DNA from: Spongiihabitans sp963422685
GTDB taxonomy: Bacteria > Pseudomonadota > Gammaproteobacteria > Arenicellales > Poriferihabitantaceae
Assembly (NCBI GenBank): GCA_963422685.1
Contig: OY730442.1
Span: 744,001 to 808,000 of the forward strand
Reading direction: 5' to 3'
Length of the DNA stretch: 64,000 bases
In this document: positions 1 through 8,844 of the stretch, one piece after another
Layout: every line of letters starts with the position of its first letter
Numbering within the stretch: the stretch's first letter is position 1
Position numbers and translations under genes: made by a program
Notes under the pieces: generated by a model
Seen by the model: the letters and a program-made list of their open reading frames with translations, nothing else
Databases searched by the model: none
Told to the model about the DNA's origin: nothing

Positions 1-2
1 AA

Positions 3-557
3 TATCTGGCATGGGTAAAGCGGCTGCATAACATCGAATGCGCTTACCTCACAGACAAAATGCCTTTTAACTTCGCCCATATCTGGTTGATCAAAGCCCT
101 GTTTCCAGATTCGGTCATCGTACACTGCCAACGCCACCCGCTGGACGTGATTGTCTCCAATTATTTTCAGCTATACGGCTCGGACGTCAGTTTTGTATAC
201 CATCTGGAAGCGCTGACAAAATACTACATCAGATATCATCAGTTGATGATCCAGTGGCAGGCCCTGTATGGCGATGCAATTTACAATGTGGTTTATGAAG
301 ACCTGGTATCAGACGTGGAAAACCAGGTCCGTCAGCTTATCAATGCCACCGGGCTGGCGTGGGAAGATAACTGCCAGGACCCGAAACAATCGAATACTGC
401 GGTGAGAACGGCCAGTATCTGGCAGGTTCGGCAGGGCATCTACACGCGCTCCAAACAACGCTTCCGAAATTACCAGTCGCATTTGCAGGAGGTTATTGCC
501 CGGCTTTGCGAGGCAGGCATTCTGGATCATTCCGGCAACTGGATTGAACGCGCTTAG
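3..557 (+). CDS. Sulfotransferase, C-terminal part (cut by window start)
   Basis: The frame is open from base 3, so the gene begins upstream of the window. About 184 residues are visible. The stretch TDKMPFNFAHIWLIKALFP followed by CQRHPLD and SNYFQLY matches the 3'-phosphate-binding region of PAPS-dependent sulfotransferases (R-x-P-x-D and S-N-Y-F). The later VRTASIWQVRQGIYTRS stretch is typical of the C-terminus of the bacterial TPR-linked sulfotransferase family. Members move a sulfuryl group from PAPS to a hydroxyl or amine; the acceptor cannot be told from this fragment. Whether TPR repeats precede it is unknown because the N-terminus is missing. Confidence 0.8.
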   Translation, partial: YLAWVKRLHNIECAYLTDKMPFNFAHIWLIKALFPDSVIVHCQRHPLDVIVSNYFQLYGSDVSFVYHLEALTKYYIRYHQLMIQWQALYGDAIYNVVYEDLVSDVENQVRQLINATGLAWEDNCQDPKQSNTAVRTASIWQVRQGIYTRSKQRFRNYQSHLQEVIARLCEAGILDHSGNWIERA

Positions 558-627
558 GCGATACGGGCGCATGATTTTTGTTACACAGATTAACAGGCAG
601 ATACCATGAAACCGGCTTTTCCAGATC

Positions 628-724
628 GCCTAAACACGGAAGTCAAATATTTATGGTGCCAGTCCGGCATTATTTCATGCTGGAAGAAATATTTTTTGCA
701 CCTGAATGTGGCCTAAACACGGAA
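628..724 (+). repeat. Pair of 14-nt direct repeats in an AT-rich leader
   Basis: The 14-mer GCCTAAACACGGAA occurs at 628-641 and again at 711-724, 83 bases apart, in the AT-rich spacer (558-822) between the sulfotransferase and the SleB-like gene. A 62-codon open frame covers the region but resembles no family and has no good ribosome site, so I do not call it a gene. The repeats could be regulator sites or a chance duplication. Confidence 0.4.
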
Positions 725-822
725 TGTTTTGTATACTTCTGCATAACTTATGGTAAAAATATTTAAATTTACCATTTAATAATAACTTTAGGAATGTTTC
801 TTAAAAAATTACTTTACCTGCT

Positions 823-1326
823 ATGCGAGTCAAAACCGGTTTACTGTTTTTTGCGGTGGTGTGTGTGACCACTCTGGGCGCATTATTTCAAAATATTAGC
901 CATGCCTGCCATATCGATCATGCGCGTGATTTCGATTTTTCGACCATCACACCGGGGCATGAGCTGGGTTGTCTGGCGTTAAATATCTACCATGAAGGGC
1001 GCGGCGAATCATTGAAAGGACAGTCTGCGATTGCGGCAGTGACAATGAATCGAGTGCGCAACAAACATTATCCAGACAGCGTATGCGAAGTGGTATGGCA
1101 GCACAAACAATTCAGTTGGACCCACGTTCCAGTGCAACATCACGCAGTAATGAATGTAACGGCCTGGCAACAGGCATTAGCGGTTGCCAGACTATTTCTT
1201 GAGGGCGCGCGGTCGGCACAAATCGGTGGCGCCACCCATTACCATGCCGATACCGTAAAACCTTACTGGGTGGCTGGGAACGAGCCGGTTGGCAAGATCG
1301 GGAATCACTACTTTTATATCCTCTGA
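823..1326 (+). CDS. Exported cell wall hydrolase, SleB family
   Basis: This 167-residue protein starts with a hydrophobic export signal (about residues 5-28) followed by a SleB/Hydrolase_2 domain. The core shows LALNIYHEGRGES, with the glutamate expected to be catalytic, then AIAAVTMNRVRNKHYP and FSWT, all hallmarks of the family first known from Bacillus spore cortex lytic enzymes. In Gram-negative bacteria such proteins are thought to cut peptidoglycan in the periplasm. The ATG at 823 has no clear Shine-Dalgarno sequence. The gene is monocistronic, about 100 bases before the nitrilase gene. Confidence 0.85.
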   Translation: MRVKTGLLFFAVVCVTTLGALFQNISHACHIDHARDFDFSTITPGHELGCLALNIYHEGRGESLKGQSAIAAVTMNRVRNKHYPDSVCEVVWQHKQFSWTHVPVQHHAVMNVTAWQQALAVARLFLEGARSAQIGGATHYHADTVKPYWVAGNEPVGKIGNHYFYIL

Positions 1327-1436
1327 TCTGCGGGAATCGCGACTGTACGCGCAGCTACACCATCTGTCCGGTGATGGTTTGATATACTTGCCAATTTGAC
1401 AAACTGCGGTATAAACACCGTGCAGGAAGTATGGTT

Positions 1437-2252
1437 ATGTCCAGGGTTGCAGCCATCCAAACCAGTTCAAGCGATGATATTGACCAGAATCTGCTGAACG
1501 CCCGGGCGCACATTACGCTGGCAAAACAGCAGGGCGCCGAACTTGTCGTGCTGCCGGAATGCTTTGGGTTTATGCAGACCAGCAAAGAACAGTTGCACCA
1601 GTGCGCCGAAATTGACGGTCAGGGAAAGATTCAGGAGTTTTTGTCAGCCACGGCAAAATCCCTGGATACCTGGATTATTGGTGGCAGCGTGCCGCTTGTA
1701 TCGCCCGTGCCAGGCAAGGTCACCAATACGCTGCTGGCATACGACAATTATGGTAATCGTGTCGCACGCTACGACAAAATATTTTTATTTGATGTGTCGC
1801 TGCGCAATGGCGAACGTTATTGCGAATCGGACTACACTGCACCGGGAAGCGCGGCAAATGTAATGGATTCCCCGGTCGGCAGAGTGGGATTAAGCATCTG
1901 CTATGACCTGCGATTTCCAGAAATGTATCGCAAGTTAACCGGCATGGGTGCGCAGCTATTCGTGATACCATCGGCGTTTTCCCATGCAACCGGGCGGAGT
2001 CACTGGCTGCCTTTGCTCCAGGCTCGGGCCATAGAGAACGCATGTTTCGTAGCGGCCCCGGCACAAACCGGCACCCACACCAGCGGGCGCAAAACCTGGG
2101 GACATACTGTTATCATTGACCCATGGGGGAAGGTGCTGGGCGAAATGCGCTCTGGATGCGGCGTCGTCACCGCGAATATTGATCTGGATTTGCTGCACAG
2201 TATCCGGGCGCAACTGCCGGCGTTAAAGCACCGCCGGCCTGACTTGTTTTAA
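1437..2252 (+). CDS. Carbon-nitrogen hydrolase (Nit1-like amidase)
   Basis: A nitrilase-superfamily amidase of about 271 residues. The catalytic triad is visible as Glu near 41 (VLPECFGF), Lys near 112 (YDKIFLFD) and Cys near 153 (SICYDLRFPEMYR). The closest characterised role is hydrolysis of deaminated glutathione, a repair reaction. ATG at 1437 is preferred over the ATG six bases upstream because GCAGGAAG ends seven bases before it. The gene sits just upstream of tldD, as in many gammaproteobacteria, so the three genes probably form one operon. Substrate assignment is by family only. Confidence 0.88.
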   Translation: MSRVAAIQTSSSDDIDQNLLNARAHITLAKQQGAELVVLPECFGFMQTSKEQLHQCAEIDGQGKIQEFLSATAKSLDTWIIGGSVPLVSPVPGKVTNTLLAYDNYGNRVARYDKIFLFDVSLRNGERYCESDYTAPGSAANVMDSPVGRVGLSICYDLRFPEMYRKLTGMGAQLFVIPSAFSHATGRSHWLPLLQARAIENACFVAAPAQTGTHTSGRKTWGHTVIIDPWGKVLGEMRSGCGVVTANIDLDLLHSIRAQLPALKHRRPDLF

Positions 2253-2287
2253 CCTGATCGCTACCGGAATTTATTTGATTAAAGTTT

Positions 2288-3739
2288 ATGTCCGACCAAC
2301 TCCAAACAGCCACCGAACTGTTATTACGCCCCACAGGTTTGGGTAATACTGAGCTTGTTCAAACCCTTGACCGGGTGATGGGTGCGCAGATTGACTATGC
2401 AGATTTGTACTTCCAGTATTCCCGGCATGAATCCTGGTGCATGGACGAAGGCATGGTTAAATCGGGCAGTTATGGCATCGATCAAGGCGTGGGAATTCGG
2501 GCAGTCAGCGGTGAGAAAACCGGTTTCGCCTACTGCGATGAAATAGTCCTGCCTGCGCTTGCCGATGCGGCTGAAGCGGCCAGATCCATTGCGCGCAGTG
2601 CCAATGAGAACAGGCAGATCAAAATTCACAACAACGAGCGGCGTATCAAAAGATTGTACCAACCACATGATCCGTTCGGGGCCATGGCAGACAATCACAA
2701 GGTGGATTTGATCCGGGAAGTGGAGCAAACAGCCCGGCGCATGGACTCGCGCGTGTCCCAGGTAACAGTAAGTCTCGCTGGTGCCCGGGATGCGGTTCTG
2801 GTGATGCGCAGCGACGGCCAACTGGCGGCGGATATCCGACCGCTGGTACGCATGAACGTCAGCGTCATCGTCGATGACAACGGACGCCGGGAGCAGGGTT
2901 CTTCAGGCGGCGGCGGGCGTTACAGCTATCAATATTTCACCGGGCAGAATCGTGCGCATGAGTACGCCGAAGACGCGGTCCGGCAGGCCCTGGTGAATCT
3001 GGAATCCCGGGCGGCGCCGGCGGGAGAGATGGTGGTGGTGCTGGGCCCGGGCTGGCCGGGAATTTTACTGCACGAGGCGATTGGTCATGGATTGGAAGGC
3101 GACTTTAATCGCAAGGGAACCTCGGCCTTCAGCGGTCGAATCGGTAAGAAAGTGGCGTCAGCGTTATGCACTGTGGTGGATGACGGCACCATCGAGAATC
3201 GGCGCGGTTCATTATCCATTGATGATGAAGGCGAACCCGGTCAAAATACCGTGCTCATCGAAAAGGGCATTCTCAAAGGTTATATGCAGGATCAGCTCAA
3301 CGCCCGGCTGATGAATATGCGCCCAACCGGCAATGGCCGGCGCGAGTCCTATGCCCATCTGCCCATGCCGCGCATGACCAATACCTATATGCACGCGGGT
3401 CAACATGATCCTGATGAAATTATTCGCTCGGTTGATAAAGGGTTGTATGCGGTGAATTTTAGCGGCGGCCAGGTTGATATTACCTCGGGCAAATTTGTGT
3501 TCAGCGCCTCTGAGGCCTACAGGATAGAAAAAGGCAGGGTAACTTATCCGGTCAAGGGCGCAACCCTGATTGGCAATGGCCCGGACGTACTTAACCGGGT
3601 CTCCATGCTGGGCAGCGATTTGCAGCTGGACAGCGGTGTCGGGGTATGCGGCAAGGACGGTCAGAGTGTGCCCGTTGGCGTCGGCCAACCGACCATGCGG
3701 ATAGACGGCCTCACCGTTGGCGGGGTGTCGGTGCAGTGA
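2288..3739 (+). CDS. tldD: Metalloprotease subunit TldD
   Basis: A 483-residue TldD protein, the usual family length. The metal-binding HEAIGHGLE motif lies near residues 261-269, and the glycine-rich SSGGGGRYSYQYF and CGKDGQSVPVGVG segments are typical. TldD pairs with TldE to form a barrel-shaped zinc protease that degrades unfolded peptides and, in Escherichia coli, trims microcin B17 and affects CcdA turnover. The partner gene follows immediately with a GTGA start-stop overlap, which implies coupled translation in equal amounts. The start at 2288 has a weak ribosome site. Confidence 0.95.
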   Translation: MSDQLQTATELLLRPTGLGNTELVQTLDRVMGAQIDYADLYFQYSRHESWCMDEGMVKSGSYGIDQGVGIRAVSGEKTGFAYCDEIVLPALADAAEAARSIARSANENRQIKIHNNERRIKRLYQPHDPFGAMADNHKVDLIREVEQTARRMDSRVSQVTVSLAGARDAVLVMRSDGQLAADIRPLVRMNVSVIVDDNGRREQGSSGGGGRYSYQYFTGQNRAHEYAEDAVRQALVNLESRAAPAGEMVVVLGPGWPGILLHEAIGHGLEGDFNRKGTSAFSGRIGKKVASALCTVVDDGTIENRRGSLSIDDEGEPGQNTVLIEKGILKGYMQDQLNARLMNMRPTGNGRRESYAHLPMPRMTNTYMHAGQHDPDEIIRSVDKGLYAVNFSGGQVDITSGKFVFSASEAYRIEKGRVTYPVKGATLIGNGPDVLNRVSMLGSDLQLDSGVGVCGKDGQSVPVGVGQPTMRIDGLTVGGVSVQ

Positions 3740-5088
3740 CCACGTGGAATCCACAACCCCGGTCAGCGCTGGAAAGCAAATTATTGAATGCTGCGGATAT
3801 TGCCCTTGACCAGGCGAAAAAACAGGGCGCGAGCACCTCAGAGCTTTCCATCGAACAGGGGCAGGGGCTGTCGGTCACCGTGCGTCGGGGTGCGGTGGAG
3901 ACGGTGGAATATAACCGCGACAAGAGCCTGGGCATTACCGTTTTTTTTGGACATAAAAGCGGCCATGCCTCTACTACGGATTTTTCCCCCGGGGCGATCA
4001 GGTCCAGCGTCGAATCCGCCTGCAACATCGCAAAATGTACCGAAGAGGATAAATGCAATGGATTGGCCGATGTTGAATTACTGGCCACCGAATTTCCCGA
4101 CCTGGATCTCGATCATCCCTGGTCGCTAACCATGCAGCAGGCCATCGCGATCGCGGCGACTTGTGAAGATGCGGCGCTCAGCAGCGATTCAAGAATTACC
4201 AATACAGAAGGCGCAACGCTGTCCAGCCACCACGGGATTGACCTTTATGCCAACTCTAACGGCTTTACAGGATTTGCACGTGGTAGTCGGCATACTGCGA
4301 GCTGCTCGGTAATCGCCGGGCAAGGCGATGAAATGCAGCGTGACTATTGGTACGACAGCAAGAGATTCTCAGGCGATCTGCGGCCTGCCGAAGAGATCGG
4401 ACGGGAAACAGTGCGCCGCACGCTGCGCAGGTTGAATGCGCGCAAAGTCAAAACCGGAATTTATCCGATAATCTTTGAGTCAGGCGTGGCGTCAAGCCTG
4501 CTATGCCATTTGGTCACAGCAATCAGCGGGTCAAGTTTGTACCGCAAGGCGAGTTTTTTGCGGGACCGGAAAGGCCAGCAGATTTTCCCTGATTCAGTGC
4601 AGATATATGAACAGCCTCATCTGCCAAAAGCCGCCGGCAGCGCGGTATTTGATAATGAAGGCGTATCGACTCGCGCAAACCGGATTATTGCTGACGGGAT
4701 TCTGCTAAGTTATGTATTGAGTTGCTATGCCGCCCGGAAGCTCGGCCTGGAAACCACCGGAAATGCCGGCGGCGTACATAATCTGACCCTGGACAGCACC
4801 GTGGACGATGACCTCGACCAGATGATAAAAAATATGGGAACCGGACTGGTGGTGAGCGAATTGATCGGATTTGGTGTCAATACCGTAACTGGTGATTATT
4901 CCAGGGGGGCGTTTGGTTTTTGGGTGGAAAATGGCGAAATACAGTATCCCGTGCAGGAGTTGACGATTGCCGCAAATCTTATGGATATGTTTAAAGGAAT
5001 GGCCGCTGTCGGCGGTGATATGGATGAGCGCGGGAACATCCGCACCGGGTCAATATTGATTGACAAAATGACCGTGGCCGGCGAGTAA
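3736..5088 (+). CDS. pmbA: Metalloprotease subunit TldE (PmbA)
   Basis: The start is placed at GTG 3736, whose last two bases lie in the tldD stop (GTGA). This gives a 450-residue protein beginning with MTTWNPQPRS, the same length as E. coli PmbA. A longer upstream frame inside tldD exists but is a shadow. TldE lacks the HExxH metal site of TldD, as seen here, and completes the heterodimeric protease. The C-terminal part shows the shared fold (GFWVENGEIQYPVQELTIA). The two subunits together with the upstream amidase suggest a peptide-processing or turnover operon. Confidence 0.95.
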   Translation: MTTWNPQPRSALESKLLNAADIALDQAKKQGASTSELSIEQGQGLSVTVRRGAVETVEYNRDKSLGITVFFGHKSGHASTTDFSPGAIRSSVESACNIAKCTEEDKCNGLADVELLATEFPDLDLDHPWSLTMQQAIAIAATCEDAALSSDSRITNTEGATLSSHHGIDLYANSNGFTGFARGSRHTASCSVIAGQGDEMQRDYWYDSKRFSGDLRPAEEIGRETVRRTLRRLNARKVKTGIYPIIFESGVASSLLCHLVTAISGSSLYRKASFLRDRKGQQIFPDSVQIYEQPHLPKAAGSAVFDNEGVSTRANRIIADGILLSYVLSCYAARKLGLETTGNAGGVHNLTLDSTVDDDLDQMIKNMGTGLVVSELIGFGVNTVTGDYSRGAFGFWVENGEIQYPVQELTIAANLMDMFKGMAAVGGDMDERGNIRTGSILIDKMTVAGE

Positions 5089-5105
5089 AAACCACCCATT
5101 TAAAA

Positions 5106-5693
5106 TTGAAAAAATTTTTTGTTTCGATTGTTCGGCCGACTGTTCGGCAAATTATTGCCTTGACCGGCCTGTCTCTTTTTGCCGAAGTTGCTCTGATTGA
5201 TACGGCCTTCGCCCAGGATCAGGCGCAGCACAACAGCCCACAACCCCGGGGCAATCCTACCAGGGAGCAGCTATTATTTTATCTGGCCAATGAAAAAGTC
5301 GTGGTGCCAGGCGTGGGCTTTGTAAATGCGCGAATCGGCGATCCAATGAGCGCGATATTGAACGCATGGGGCGAACCGTCCGATCGACGGGAATCCAGGC
5401 TGCTGGGCAAACTGGAATTCTTGTATCAACCTGACCCGGACACGTCGGTGGCCTTTCACGGAAAGGAGAGGTTGAAAACTATTTCAATAAGAGGAAATTC
5501 AGCATCTTTGATGCGCACACGAAGCGGTGCACGATTCGGATTTTCGTCGTTGAATATCCGGCGAATGTTTTCCCGGCAGAAAAATTTAGTCAAAAGTAAT
5601 CGCATTGAATACCCGCAATTAGGTATCAGCTTTTACCTTTCAGCAGATAACCGAGTGAACCGGATGGTTGTTTACGCGCCCAAATCCAGCTAG
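5106..5693 (+). CDS. Secreted protein of unknown function
   Basis: A 195-residue protein with a clear export signal: basic start (MKKFF...VRPTVRQ), a hydrophobic stretch, and an A-F-A cleavage site near residue 36. The mature part is about 160 residues, has no cysteine pairs and matches no family I can name. It starts with TTG only 17 bases after pmbA and no ribosome site is visible, so it may be coupled to pmbA translation. I do not know whether it is a TldD/E substrate; the position alone suggests the question. Confidence 0.6.
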   Translation: MKKFFVSIVRPTVRQIIALTGLSLFAEVALIDTAFAQDQAQHNSPQPRGNPTREQLLFYLANEKVVVPGVGFVNARIGDPMSAILNAWGEPSDRRESRLLGKLEFLYQPDPDTSVAFHGKERLKTISIRGNSASLMRTRSGARFGFSSLNIRRMFSRQKNLVKSNRIEYPQLGISFYLSADNRVNRMVVYAPKSS

Positions 5694-5819
5694 CAGGCCG
5701 TTAAAAAAGCCCCCGAACAATTATGGTTTCCGGTTCAGTTATTCAACGCATTCGTCCAAGCGCTTTGCTTCGCAAGACTCCAGCAATTAACGGAAAATTT
5801 CGATTCGATTAGTCTGCGA

Positions 5820-6332
5820 TCAGACGTGGCCGGTTTGCAGCAGAGGTTCCAGTTCGGTAAGTGCTTTTCGATAGACGCCTCGTTTGAATTCGACGATTTG
5901 CTTTAATGGACGCCAATAATCCACCCATTGCCAGCGATCAAATTCCGGGTTTCGGGTAGTGTCCAGTTTAACGCTGGATTCGTTGCCGATCAGATGAAAC
6001 AGAAACCACCTTTGTTTTTGGCCCCGAAACTTCCTGGTTCTTGAGTGACCCCGGAATTTTGACGCGTAAGGCACATCGTAACGCAGCCAGTTTTCAGTAC
6101 TTCCCAGCAGTTTTACATCCCCAGATTCAAGGCCAATTTCTTCATGCAATTCGCGCAAGGCGGCATCCAGTGGAGACTCTCTGGCTTGAATACCACCCTG
6201 GGGGAATTGCCAGCCATCATGGCGGGTGCGCCTGGCCCACAATACCTGCTGTAGATTGTTGCAGACAATAATTCCCACATTCCGCCGGTAGCCGTCTTTA
6301 TCTATTTGTTGTTTTTCCCCAATGCGCTGCAT
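5820..6332 (-). CDS. rppH: RNA pyrophosphohydrolase RppH
   Basis: A 170-residue Nudix hydrolase. The Nudix box (GGIQARESPLDAALRELHEE, residues 46-65) has all the metal-binding glutamates. The segments DGYRRNVGIIVCN, WARRTRHDGWQFPQGG and WRYDVP-type loop identify RppH, which removes pyrophosphate from the 5' triphosphate of mRNA and so triggers decay. The ATG is preceded by TAGGATTAAGCC, a good ribosome site. It lies downstream of the LysR gene on the same strand with about 120 bases between, an arrangement that may just be neighbourly. Confidence 0.95.
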   Translation of the reverse strand: MQRIGEKQQIDKDGYRRNVGIIVCNNLQQVLWARRTRHDGWQFPQGGIQARESPLDAALRELHEEIGLESGDVKLLGSTENWLRYDVPYASKFRGHSRTRKFRGQKQRWFLFHLIGNESSVKLDTTRNPEFDRWQWVDYWRPLKQIVEFKRGVYRKALTELEPLLQTGHV

Positions 6333-6449
6333 GGCTTAATCCTATTTGCTGGCCGCAATAATTTCAACCCTGCAACCGGACGGGCTGGAAGACCGGAGTC
6401 TGCTGTTACTGCTTTCAAACACCACGCGACAGACACCACGACAGCGAAA

Positions 6450-7367
6450 TTAAATTCCGGGTAACAATTTTTGCTTTGCCGTGCAGTGCGCCTGGGCAAA
6501 CTCAAGAAACTCATCCATCGCGCGCAGGCGAAATTTTTGTCTTTGATAAACAATAGAAAAAGGTCGTCGCACCGGGTTTTCCAACGGAATTGCGCAGAGT
6601 ATGTTCAAGGCCAGTTCCTTTTCCAGAGTGACGATGGACAACACCGAGATACCGAGCCCCGCCGCCACCGCATTCTTGATTGACTCCGGGCTGCCAAACT
6701 CCATAATAATATCCAATTGTGCGCTGTCCAGATTCTGGGTCACCAGGTAATTTTCCACCACTTCCCGGGTTCCCGAACCTTCTTCACGTCCAATAAACGG
6801 GTAATTGAGCAAATCCATTGCGCTGATGCTTTGCTTTTTAGCCAATGGATGGCCCACAGCACAAACCGCGACCAATTCATCGTCCCATATAACGTCAGTT
6901 ATCAGGTTTTTATTATTCACCGGCCCCTCAACGATGCCAATATCGATTTGGTTGTTTTCCACCATGCGAATGATGCCGATGGTATTGGCAACATTTAATC
7001 GTACTTTGACGTGACTGAAGTTCGATTGATACGCGCCGACCATACCCGGAATAAAGTATTCACCGATGGTAGTGCTGGCGCCGACAATCAGCGGACCCTG
7101 CACGTCGCCAGTGAGGGTGCGCACTTCGTTGTCCATCTCCTTGTACAGTAAAATTATTTTATCGGCGTATTCCTTGACCAGAACACCCGCTTCGGTGAGA
7201 TTGATGCGGTTGTGGGTGCGGTCAAACAGCCGGGTATTAAAATATTCTTCCAGTTGGCGTATCTGAAAGGTCACGGCCGGCTGGGTCATATACAGCGTCT
7301 CGGCCGCTTTTGTAAAACTCAGCAAACGCGCAACAGTTGCAAACACCTGGAGTCTTCGGTCAGCCAA
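6450..7367 (-). CDS. LysR-family transcriptional regulator
   Basis: A 305-residue LysR protein with an N-terminal winged helix (LLSFTKAAETLYMTQPAVTF, residues 15-34) and a periplasmic-binding-like effector domain from about residue 90. The sequence style (GSPESIKNAVAAGLGISVLS) resembles the CysB/CbbR/YeiE branch, which often senses sulfur or carbon metabolites, but the effector and targets cannot be read here. The start is TTG, with AGGTG eight bases upstream; an in-frame stop further upstream leaves no ATG choice. No LysR box was identified with confidence. Confidence 0.9.
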   Translation of the reverse strand: MADRRLQVFATVARLLSFTKAAETLYMTQPAVTFQIRQLEEYFNTRLFDRTHNRINLTEAGVLVKEYADKIILLYKEMDNEVRTLTGDVQGPLIVGASTTIGEYFIPGMVGAYQSNFSHVKVRLNVANTIGIIRMVENNQIDIGIVEGPVNNKNLITDVIWDDELVAVCAVGHPLAKKQSISAMDLLNYPFIGREEGSGTREVVENYLVTQNLDSAQLDIIMEFGSPESIKNAVAAGLGISVLSIVTLEKELALNILCAIPLENPVRRPFSIVYQRQKFRLRAMDEFLEFAQAHCTAKQKLLPGI

Positions 7368-7531
7368 GTTCAGACACCTGCAAGTCCACAGGAATTACCG
7401 GCCCATGCTGATGGCCATTTACAACCGCGTGCGATTTTCATTGCTGGTTGAGCATGTTTCTCTACAGACGTTATCGGCACGAGGCTGGCGCCCTGACCAT
7501 AGCAGATACCATGGAAAATCATCGGGGCAAG

Positions 7532-8611
7532 TCAGTTAAGCAATCCAGACAACCGTAATTTCATATCGGTGGCACTGGTGGCGAATTGAATCGCTGTTTC
7601 ATGTTCAATCAAACCATGATCAACAAGATGAACGAGATGAGAATAGAAAGACAACACCCCCTTTGTGATATTACCGCCGTGCAGCAATGCGGCGATCTCT
7701 CCAATTTTCAGCGAATCCAGCATCAATTCCCTGATTCGGGCAGACATGATCATATATTCACACGCCAGAACCCGACCCGCGCCGCCTTTCTTCGGGACTA
7801 ATCTTTGGGCAACCACAGCACGCAGATTCCGCGCCAGTTTGGCGCGTATTGCGCCCTGTTTTTCTACCGGAAACGTCGCCAGCAAGCGGGTTATCGAATC
7901 CGGCGCGATGGGCGCGTGCGTAGTTGAAAACACCAGGTGCCCGGTCTCCGCCACGGTCAGGGCGTTCTCAATGGTTTCGTTGTCGCGCAGGTCCGAGATT
8001 AAAATAACATCAGGGTCTTCCCGCATCGCCGCCACGACCGAGGCACTGAAGCTGGCTGCATCAATACCAATATCGCGCTGCGAAAATACTGATTTTTTGT
8101 TTTCAAACACATATTCTATGGGGTTTTCGATGGTCAGAATATGCCGGGGACAGGTTTTATTGATTTGTTCAATCAACGCGGCCAATGTGGTGGATTTGCC
8201 GCTGCCCGTGGCCCCGGATACCAAAATCAGACCACGCCGCTGGTGCGCCAGTTGCTGCACCATCAGCGGCAAACCGAGTGTTCTGACATCGGGAATTTTC
8301 GATCTGAGCAGCCGGTTGGCCATGGCCAGTTTCCCGCGCTGCCGGTAAATATGGACTCGCAGCGTACCCATGCCTTTAAATTCCACCGAGGTGTCGGTCT
8401 GATGCCCGGTTTTAAATCTTTCTTTTTGATCATCCCGTAATATGCCGTCAATAATTTTCTCCAGTTGAGCGTGCGAAATTGTCGGGTCGTCTTCCAGCAT
8501 ATACAGTCGTCCGTCAACCCGAATTGCGGGCGGTTGATCCGAATGGATATGAATATCCGATGCGTTTAATTTAAATGCCCGGGTAAACAGATTTTTAATG
8601 ATGTCTGACAT
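7532..8611 (-). CDS. PilT/PilU-like ATPase, divergent and orphan
   Basis: A 359-residue type IV pilus retraction-type ATPase, with start chosen at the ATG giving MSDIIKNLFTRAF, the usual N-terminus. The Walker A motif is GATGSGKST (133-141). The N-terminal domain has ASDIHIHSDQPPAIRVDG as in PilT. The usual Walker B GE-x-RD segment reads ISDLRD here, and the conserved TLHTN reads STTHAP, so the active site is altered. The retraction motif AIRNLIRE is also degraded (SARIRELMLD). No other pilus gene is nearby. It could be a PilU-like helper or a motor with low activity. Confidence 0.85.
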   Translation of the reverse strand: MSDIIKNLFTRAFKLNASDIHIHSDQPPAIRVDGRLYMLEDDPTISHAQLEKIIDGILRDDQKERFKTGHQTDTSVEFKGMGTLRVHIYRQRGKLAMANRLLRSKIPDVRTLGLPLMVQQLAHQRRGLILVSGATGSGKSTTLAALIEQINKTCPRHILTIENPIEYVFENKKSVFSQRDIGIDAASFSASVVAAMREDPDVILISDLRDNETIENALTVAETGHLVFSTTHAPIAPDSITRLLATFPVEKQGAIRAKLARNLRAVVAQRLVPKKGGAGRVLACEYMIMSARIRELMLDSLKIGEIAALLHGGNITKGVLSFYSHLVHLVDHGLIEHETAIQFATSATDMKLRLSGLLN

Positions 8612-8844
8612 GATCTTTTTACACCGTATCTGGTCATGAGTGTAGCCCAGTAGCGCTGAAAATGTCAGTGCCATGGCGTTGGTGGGTTTTTGCCACTGTA
8701 AATATCGCTATTGAACTTTGCCAAACTGCCAACATCTATAACCGACATCTAATGTACAATTAGAGATTACGGGTTACGATGCGATTGGATAATCATATCG
8801 TAGCGAGTCTGAACAAATTTACGAATCTTCTAAGAGGTAATGAA

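Noticed and set aside
578..766. A 62-codon frame between the sulfotransferase and the SleB-like gene
   Set aside because: No family match, no ribosome site, and it overlaps the direct repeats in AT-rich sequence.
2324..2821. A 165-codon minus-strand frame
   Set aside because: Antisense to tldD, with no motif.
7665..8348. A 227-codon plus-strand frame
   Set aside because: It mirrors the PilT-like ATPase gene and shows no domain.
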